In this document: piece by piece, positions 63,976 through 64,000 of the stretch
Layout: each line of letters begins with the position of its first letter
How positions within the stretch are numbered: the first letter of the stretch is position 1
Source of the DNA: JACPNO01 sp963825405
Lineage (GTDB): Bacteria > Acidobacteriota > Terriglobia > Bryobacterales > Bryobacteraceae
Direction: 5' to 3'
NCBI GenBank assembly: GCA_963825405.1
Contig: CAWGTB010000005.1
Span: 1 to 64,000, forward strand
DNA: 64,000 nt
Notes under the pieces: model-generated
Seen by the model: the letters and a program-made list of their open reading frames with translations, nothing else
Told to the model about the DNA's origin: nothing
The model's database searches: none
Program-made: the position numbers and the translations under genes

Positions 63976-64000
63976 GCGCTTTTACGAAAAAGACGGAAAT
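63968..64000 (+). CDS. ilvC: Ketol-acid reductoisomerase, N-terminus only
   Basis: ATG 63968 begins MPKRFYEKDGN and runs off the window end. MxxxFYEKD is the usual start of ketol-acid reductoisomerase, the next enzyme of the pathway after ilvBN, and the gene order fits. Confidence 0.8.
   Translation, partial: MPKRFYEKDGN

Noticed and set aside
1..64000. CRISPR arrays and tRNA or rRNA genes
   Set aside because: No regularly spaced repeats of CRISPR size and no cloverleaf or GTTCRA-type tRNA signature caught my eye; a covariance search would be needed to exclude a tRNA.

Overview
The window reads as two unlike stretches joined near 23.2 kb. Bases 1 to about 23,160 look like accessory DNA of a Bradyrhizobium-type alphaproteobacterium (family Nitrobacteraceae). 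They hold many short hypothetical genes of the kind scattered through such genomes (DUF6894, coiled-coil and Lys-rich proteins, 29 to 42 residue membrane microproteins), a HipBA pair, IHF-beta, a bactofilin, a single-domain response regulator, a GST, a YeaQ/GlsB protein, a sugar-binding protein without its transporter, and an aldo/keto reductase. Several genes are relics: YedK/HMCES, a serine recombinase tail and a TPR cyclase tail. GC-rich hairpins often follow genes, and small repeats occur: a 108 bp dispersed repeat, a 26 bp tandem pair and a G-rich pair.

Bases 23,200 to 64,000 are a densely packed core region that looks like an acidobacterium (Bryobacterales/Solibacter-like; assignment by gene content and protein style only). 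In order: a uracil-DNA glycosylase, an SDR and a penicillin-binding protein; obgE-rpmA-rplU; two tandem TolC-family outer membrane proteins; a minimal zincin and a POTRA protein; a carbohydrate block (aldolase-family protein, GH36 alpha-galactosidase, 2-hydroxyacid dehydrogenase, ABC exporter, TIM-barrel isomerase); the glycolysis/glycogen run gpmI-eno-glgC; rpsU with a zinc-ribbon protein; glmU-yvcK-TPR-membrane protein-acnA-argS; an adrenodoxin-type ferredoxin; an ABC-2 exporter operon; an amidohydrolase; a DUF1080 protein coupled to an APC permease; a DUF58 protein; a three-domain RidA protein; and an ilvB-ilvN-ilvC operon.

The most striking regulatory object is in front of ilvB. A promoter, a 35-codon leader ORF with ten consecutive Ile/Val/Leu codons, a competing hairpin and a GGCCATC/GATGGCC terminator with a T tract together make a textbook ribosome-mediated attenuator, here in an apparently acidobacterial operon.

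A second feature runs through the whole window: single-base insertions or deletions, mostly in short G/C homopolymers, break about twenty otherwise well conserved genes, including enolase (three times), gpmI and glgC. Uncorrected sequencing error is the simplest reading. The cut in both gene content and lineage at about 23.2 kb could equally be an assembly chimera or a transfer boundary. Frameshifted genes below are given as one feature covering all their pieces. No tRNA, rRNA or CRISPR array was recognised.
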